This document shows, piece after piece, positions 7,475 to 11,078 of a stretch of 11,078 bases of DNA. Source of the stretch: an uncultured Clostridium sp. Lineage in GTDB: Bacteria > Bacillota > Clostridia > Peptostreptococcales > Peptostreptococcaceae. How positions within the stretch are numbered: the stretch's first letter is position 1; each line of letters starts with the position of its first letter. Where the stretch lies: NCBI GenBank assembly GCA_900557165.1, contig USRS01000083.1:1-11078 (forward strand), in the 5' to 3' direction. The notes below the pieces were generated by a model that saw only the letters and a list, made by a program, of their open reading frames with translations, was not told where the DNA came from and did no database searches. Position numbers and translations under genes: made by a program.

Positions 7475-7507
7475 AAAAAGTAGTAGATTAAATTTCTACT
7501 ACTTTTT
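7475..7507 (+). terminator. Strong intrinsic terminator after argF
   Basis: AAAAAGTAGTAGA (7475-7487) pairs perfectly over 13 bp with TCTACTACTTTTT (7495-7507), with a 7-base loop. It begins 5 bases past the argF stop. The A-run on one side and T-run on the other would let it work in both directions, though no gene on the minus strand is present. Confidence 0.92.
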
Positions 7508-7811
7508 GTATAGAAATAAATATATTGATTTATAAAATTTGGAAAAAACATAAAAAAATATAATTATTAAAGTCTATTGCATTATAATAAATAAAATACT
7601 TTGATTTATAATGAATTATGCAAGAGGACAGATTTATAATGCAAAAAGTAAGAAAAGATACTATAATTAAATTAAATTAAATTGAGAATCATGCTTTATT
7701 AATACAGTAATTTATCTTTAAATTTAAATTTTATTATAAATAGAAAAAATGAAAAAAATAAAATTAATTATGCAAAATTAATAAACTTAGAAAATTTAAG
7801 GGGGCTATGAT
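7508..7811. other. AT-rich intergenic region upstream of the homocitrate synthase-like gene
   Basis: This 304-base gap holds no substantial gene on either strand. Visible items are three TATAAT words (7583-7588, 7607-7612, 7635-7640), none with a good -35 at 17 bases, and a cluster of ATGCAA-type motifs (see the repeat entry). There is also a 13-codon open frame at 7639-7680 (MQKVRKDTIIKLN) with AGAGGA at 7623-7628, ten bases before its ATG. A weak promoter-like pair TTTATC (7711-7716) and TATAAA (7735-7740) is 18 bases apart. No riboswitch or terminator hairpin was recognised. The gap probably carries the promoter and operators of the following operon. Confidence 0.6.
7577..7644. repeat. Inverted and direct repeats, possible operator cluster
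   Basis: TTGCATTATAA (7577-7587) and TTATAATGCAA (7634-7644) form a perfect 11-bp inverted repeat. GATTTATAATG occurs directly repeated at 7603-7613 and 7631-7641. The core TTATGCAA or TAATGCAA appears at 7616-7623 and 7637-7644, 21 bases apart (two helical turns), once more at 7768-7775, and in reverse at 7577-7584. Arrangement on one DNA face suggests binding sites for a regulator, but the AT bias makes chance a real alternative. Confidence 0.45.
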
Positions 7812-8969
7812 ATGTGTGTACTAGATAAAATAAGAGAAAAAGAAATAAAAATAGTAGATACAACACTTAGAGATGGAGAGCAAACAGCAGGAGTTGCCTT
7901 TGCAAACCACGAAAAGGTGACAATAGCACAAACTTTAAGTGATATGGGTATAGATCAATTGGAAGTTGGAATTCCAACTATGGGTGGAGATGAAAAAGCA
8001 ACTATAAAAGCTATATGTAAGAGGGATTTAAAAGCAAGTATTATGGCATGGAATAGAGCAGTTATAGCAGATATAGAACAATCTATAGATTGTGGAGTAG
8101 ATGCTGTTGCCATATCTTTATCAGTATCTGATATTCATATACAACATAAATTGAAAAAGTCAAGAGAGTGGGTTCTTGAAAATATGTATAATGCAGTGAC
8201 TTATGCAAAGAAAAATGGATTATATATATCAGTTAATGGAGAAGATGCTTCAAGGGCTGATATTAACTTTTTAATAGAATTTATAAATTTAGCTAAAGAA
8301 GCAGGAGCAGATAGATTTAGATACTGTGATACAGTGGGAGTTATGGAACCATTTACCTTAAGAGATACAATAGAAAAAATATATAAGGTAACAAATTTTG
8401 ATATAGAAATGCATACGCATAATGATTTTGGAATGGCAACAGCTAATGCCATAGCAGGAATAGTTGGTGGAGCTAATCATATAGGGGTTACAGTAAATGG
8501 ACTAGGAGAGCGTGCAGGAAATGCAGCATTAGAAGAAGTTATAATGGCCTTAAAGTTTGTTTATGGTTATGAAACTAATATAGATACAACTAGATTTAGA
8601 GAAATATCAAAATATGTATCTCAAGCATCAGGTAGAGAACTACCTATATGGAAAGCCATTGTTGGAACAAATATGTTTAGACATGAATCAGGAATACATG
8701 CAGATGGTGCATTAAAAGATCCTAAAAACTACGAAGCTTTTGATCCTAGTGAAGTAGGACTTGAAAGACAAATAGTAATTGGAAAACATTCAGGTAAGGC
8801 AGCTATAATTAATAAATTTAGAGAATATGAAATAGAATTAAGTAATGAAGATGCAGAAAGTATGTTGGAACTTGTCAGACAAACATCAGTTAGAATAAAA
8901 AGAAATTTATTTGATAAAGAATTAGTTGAAATATATAAAGATTTAAAAAATAATAGAAGTGTTATATAG
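7812..8969 (+). CDS. nifV: Homocitrate synthase family protein (NifV type)
   Basis: This 385-residue DRE-TIM barrel enzyme belongs to the group that condenses acetyl-CoA with a 2-oxoacid; NifV makes homocitrate from 2-oxoglutarate. Its length equals that of classical NifV, and it lacks the LeuA regulatory domain of isopropylmalate synthases. It shows DTTLRDGEQTAGVAF (16-30; R20 and D21 catalytic and metal site), NGEDASRAD (142-150), DTVGVMEP (173-180), the metal histidines in HTHNDFG (H201, H203), NGLGERAGNAALEE (229-242), HESGIHADG (291-299) and GKHSG (324-328). Several of these, notably GVAF and EDASRAD, are typical of NifV. AAGGGGG (7798-7804) precedes the ATG. It is followed after 21 bases by an isocitrate dehydrogenase-like gene and no nif gene is in view, so the product could serve nitrogenase cofactor, a 2-oxoacid chain-elongation route, or Re-type citrate synthesis. 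Family certain, substrate not. Confidence 0.85.
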   Translation: MCVLDKIREKEIKIVDTTLRDGEQTAGVAFANHEKVTIAQTLSDMGIDQLEVGIPTMGGDEKATIKAICKRDLKASIMAWNRAVIADIEQSIDCGVDAVAISLSVSDIHIQHKLKKSREWVLENMYNAVTYAKKNGLYISVNGEDASRADINFLIEFINLAKEAGADRFRYCDTVGVMEPFTLRDTIEKIYKVTNFDIEMHTHNDFGMATANAIAGIVGGANHIGVTVNGLGERAGNAALEEVIMALKFVYGYETNIDTTRFREISKYVSQASGRELPIWKAIVGTNMFRHESGIHADGALKDPKNYEAFDPSEVGLERQIVIGKHSGKAAIINKFREYEIELSNEDAESMLELVRQTSVRIKRNLFDKELVEIYKDLKNNRSVI

Positions 8970-8990
8970 CTATGTAAGGGGGATTATAAA

Positions 8991-9983
8991 ATGTATACTG
9001 TAACATTAATACCAGGGGATGGAATAGGACCAGAGGTCACAAAGTCAATGGTTAAAGTTGTAGAAGCTACAGGTGTGAATATAAAATGGGAAGAAGTAAA
9101 AGCAGGTCAAGAAGTAATAGAAGAATATAATACTCCTATTCCTACTTATGTAATAGATTCTATTAAAAAAAATAAGGTGGCAATTAAAGGGCCTATAACT
9201 ACGCCAATAGGTAAAGGATTTAAAAGTGTAAATGTAACTTTGAGACAAAATCTTGATTTATATGTAAATTTAAGACCAATAAAAAGTTTTAAAGGAATAA
9301 AATCAAGATATGAAAATATAGATTTAGTTATAGTAAGAGAAAATACAGAAGATTTATATGCAGGTATTGAGCATAAAATAGGAGATTATGGGGCAGAAAG
9401 TATAAAATTAATAACTAAACCAGCATGTGAGAGAATTTGTGAATTTGCATTTAAATATGCAATGGACAATAACAGAAAAAAAGTTACAGGAGTTCATAAA
9501 GCTAATATAATGAAGCTTAGTGATGGATTATTTTTAAACACATATAGAGAAGTAGCATCAAAATATAATATAGAATATGATGATTTAATAGTAGATGCAG
9601 CTGCCATGAATCTTGTATTGAATCCACAAAATTATGATGTTATGGTAATGCCTAATTTATATGGAGATATATTATCAGATTTGTGTGCAGGTTTAGTTGG
9701 AGGGCTAGGGATTATTCCAGGGGCTAATATAGGAAAAGAATATGCAGTATTTGAGGCAGTTCATGGTTCTGCACCTCAAATTGCAAATCAAAATATTGCC
9801 AATCCTACGGCAATTATTCAATCTTCTGTAATGATGCTTAGATATTTAGGAGAATATGATGCTGCTAAAAAAATAGAAAATGCATTGGAACAAGTATTTT
9901 TAAAGGGAAAAAATTTAACAATAGATTTGGGAGGAAGAGCTTTAACAAAAGAATTTACAGAAGAAATAATTAAATATATATAA
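8991..9983 (+). CDS. NAD-type isocitrate/homoisocitrate dehydrogenase family protein
   Basis: This 330-residue beta-decarboxylating dehydrogenase oxidises a 2-hydroxy-tricarboxylate to a 2-oxoacid and CO2 with NAD. It opens with LIPGDGIGPEV (6-16). Substrate residues include S79 and N81 in KSVNVTLRQNLDLYVNLRP (78-96), with R85, R95 and R116 as the arginine triad, Y124, and K170 in VHKANIMK. Metal ligands are D226 and D230 in NLYGDILSD, and the nucleotide loop is HGSAP (258-262) with N271. The S-x-N arrangement and the run of matches to NAD-dependent isocitrate dehydrogenase alpha subunits favour isocitrate over isopropylmalate; homoisocitrate cannot be excluded because the upstream gene is of homocitrate synthase type. 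AAGGGGG (8976-8982) precedes the ATG. It is the second gene of the operon. Its stop codon lies inside a long hairpin. Confidence 0.88.
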   Translation: MYTVTLIPGDGIGPEVTKSMVKVVEATGVNIKWEEVKAGQEVIEEYNTPIPTYVIDSIKKNKVAIKGPITTPIGKGFKSVNVTLRQNLDLYVNLRPIKSFKGIKSRYENIDLVIVRENTEDLYAGIEHKIGDYGAESIKLITKPACERICEFAFKYAMDNNRKKVTGVHKANIMKLSDGLFLNTYREVASKYNIEYDDLIVDAAAMNLVLNPQNYDVMVMPNLYGDILSDLCAGLVGGLGIIPGANIGKEYAVFEAVHGSAPQIANQNIANPTAIIQSSVMMLRYLGEYDAAKKIENALEQVFLKGKNLTIDLGGRALTKEFTEEIIKYI

Positions 9984-10026
9984 GTAAAGAATTCTTTCAT
10001 ATTGTATGAAAGAATTCTTTACTTAT
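9980..10026 (+). terminator. 22-bp perfect hairpin spanning the dehydrogenase stop codon
   Basis: Bases 9980-10001 pair perfectly with 10005-10026 around the 3-base loop TTG. The stop codon TAA (9981-9983) sits in the left arm. Each arm holds the self-complementary AAAGAATTCTTT, so each arm can also fold by itself or pair between molecules. There is no clear T-run after the right arm, so it is an unusual terminator and may act partly as an mRNA 3'-end stabiliser. Confidence 0.65.
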
Positions 10027-10069
10027 TAAGACTTTGTAATTTGAATAATTTAAGTTATGGAGGTATCAA

Positions 10070-10921
10070 ATGAATTTAACAGTTTTAGTTGATAATAATA
10101 CAATTTTAGATGAGTATTATATAGGGGAGCATGGTCTTTCTTTTTATATTGAAGATAATGATAAGAAAATTTTATTTGATTTGGGATATTCTAATGTGCT
10201 TTTAGAAAATATGAAAAAATTAAATATTAAAAGTGAAGATATTGATATATTAGCAATATCTCATGGTCATGATGATCATGTAGGAGGAATTAAATATTTT
10301 GCTAATAAGAAATTAAATAAAAATTTAGAAATAATAGCTCACCCCTTAACTTTTAATAAAAAAATTAAAAAAGTTTATAATTTAAATGAAAAAGAAAATA
10401 ATTTTTCTATAAAATATCAGTGTATATCATCACCTTTAGATATAAATGAAATAGAAAATATGGGGAGTGTTAAGTTAAGTAAAAATCCTATAAAAATTAG
10501 TGAAAATATATATTTTATGGGAGAGATACCAAGTGTTATTGATTTTGAAAAAAGATACTCTATGGGAAAAATAAATATAGGTGGTGAATATATAGAAGAT
10601 TTTATTTATGAAGACAGTGCACTTGTTTATAAAAGTGATGAAGGATTATTTATAATTTCAGGGTGTGCTCACAGTGGTATTTGCAATATTATAGAGTATG
10701 CTAAAAAAATTTTTAATGAGGATAGAATAATTGGCATAATAGGAGGCACATATTTAATTGATGTGGATGATAGAACAAAACAAACTTTGAAATACTTTGA
10801 AGAAAACAATATAAAGAATTTATATCTTTGTCACTGTACATCTTTTAGGGTAAAAAGTTTTATAGATAATGTTATTCCACTTAAAGAAGTGGGAGTAGGT
10901 ATGAAAATAAAAATTGATTAA
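10070..10921 (+). CDS. MBL-fold metallo-hydrolase
   Basis: This 283-residue cytoplasmic protein belongs to the metallo-beta-lactamase fold superfamily, closest in look to the archaeal and clostridial group annotated as dihydropterin-ribofuranosylaminobenzene phosphate synthase-like. The metal-binding HGHDDH (65-70) is complete, followed by VGG. GCAHSG (198-203) supplies H201, and LCHCT (253-257) supplies H255. Relatives usually have GGFHL before the last histidine block; here the sequence is GGTYL (225-229), with tyrosine Y228 (codon TAT, 10751-10753) where histidine is expected. GGAGGT (10059-10064) gives a strong ribosome binding site. The gene is bracketed by the hairpin at 9980-10026 and a terminator, so it is probably its own unit, though I see no convincing promoter in the 43 bases between. 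Substrate unknown; the annotation name for the group should not be taken as its function. Confidence 0.88.
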   Translation: MNLTVLVDNNTILDEYYIGEHGLSFYIEDNDKKILFDLGYSNVLLENMKKLNIKSEDIDILAISHGHDDHVGGIKYFANKKLNKNLEIIAHPLTFNKKIKKVYNLNEKENNFSIKYQCISSPLDINEIENMGSVKLSKNPIKISENIYFMGEIPSVIDFEKRYSMGKINIGGEYIEDFIYEDSALVYKSDEGLFIISGCAHSGICNIIEYAKKIFNEDRIIGIIGGTYLIDVDDRTKQTLKYFEENNIKNLYLCHCTSFRVKSFIDNVIPLKEVGVGMKIKID

Positions 10922-10953
10922 AGGGTATTATATAAAGTATTTTATTTATGAAT

Positions 10954-10986
10954 AAGGGACGTAGGGATTAATTCCTATGTCCTTTT
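10954..10986 (+). terminator. Intrinsic terminator after the MBL-fold gene
   Basis: AAGGGACGTAGGGA (10954-10967) pairs with TTCCTATGTCCTTT (10972-10985), with three G-U pairs and the loop TTAA. The stem runs into TTTT and a T-rich stretch. It lies 33 bases after the stop codon. Confidence 0.87.
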
Positions 10987-11078
10987 ATATTTTGAAAAAT
11001 TAAATTTATTAAAAGTATTTAATGAAATTTTATTAAAAATGTTTAAAAAAGTTTTTTGTTGATATATTATTGTTAATA
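10987..11078. other. AT-rich window end, possible promoter cut off
   Basis: No gene is seen. TTGATA (11059-11064) could be a -35 box; a -10 at 17 bases would fall beyond the window, so it may belong to a gene outside. Chance occurrence is equally possible. Confidence 0.25.

Noticed and set aside
7683..7692. GAGAATCAT-like sequence as a Fur-type operator
   Set aside because: Only part of one half-site matches and the dyad is absent; nothing else in the operon points to iron control.
7749..7781. Ten-codon frame MKKIKLIMQN just upstream of the synthase gene
   Set aside because: It has no ribosome binding site and its Lys/Ile-rich content is what AT-rich non-coding DNA gives by chance.

Overview
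The window is very AT-rich, all genes lie on the + strand, and starts are preceded by strong AGGAGG- or AAGGGGG-type ribosome binding sites. RNA-based control (lysine riboswitch, arginine T-box) and the protein types point to a Gram-positive Firmicute, most likely Clostridium sensu stricto. It reads mainly as ordinary chromosome. No transposase, integrase, CRISPR array, tRNA or rRNA is visible.

Layout. (1) 105-716: an orphan 203-residue protein with a probable N-terminal winged helix, not assigned to a function. (2) 833-3674: a lysine riboswitch with its own terminator, then lysC (aspartokinase, TTG start) and lysA (diaminopimelate decarboxylase), closed by a terminator. This is the first and last step of lysine synthesis under one lysine-sensing switch. 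(3) 3782-5080: rluB (23S rRNA pseudouridine synthase) and a YtqB/MnmM-type tRNA wobble-uridine methyltransferase, tightly coupled. (4) 5231-6106: a MurR/RpiR-family regulator with its own extended -10 promoter. (5) 6125-7507: a consensus sigma-A promoter, a T-box leader whose specifier triplet reads AGA (Arg), ornithine carbamoyltransferase, and a strong terminator. (6) 7508-7811: an AT-rich gap with repeated ATGCAA-type motifs. (7) 7812-9983: a two-gene operon of a NifV-type homocitrate synthase homologue and an NAD-type isocitrate dehydrogenase homologue, followed by a 22-bp perfect hairpin. (8) 10070-10921: an MBL-fold hydrolase with one expected histidine apparently replaced by tyrosine, then a terminator.

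How they fit together. Much of the window is amino-acid metabolism. Lysine synthesis is shut off by lysine binding to RNA. The carbamoyltransferase is switched on by uncharged tRNA-Arg, which argues that it is the biosynthetic ArgF and not the catabolic ArcB. The synthase/dehydrogenase pair would supply 2-oxoglutarate, or a one-carbon-longer 2-oxoacid, but no aconitase lies between the two genes and no nif gene is visible. Because lysC and lysA show that lysine is made by the diaminopimelate route, an alpha-aminoadipate role for the pair is not needed, and its true substrates are the most open question here. I see no convincing wholly new system. The best leads are this enzyme pair and its repeat-rich upstream region.
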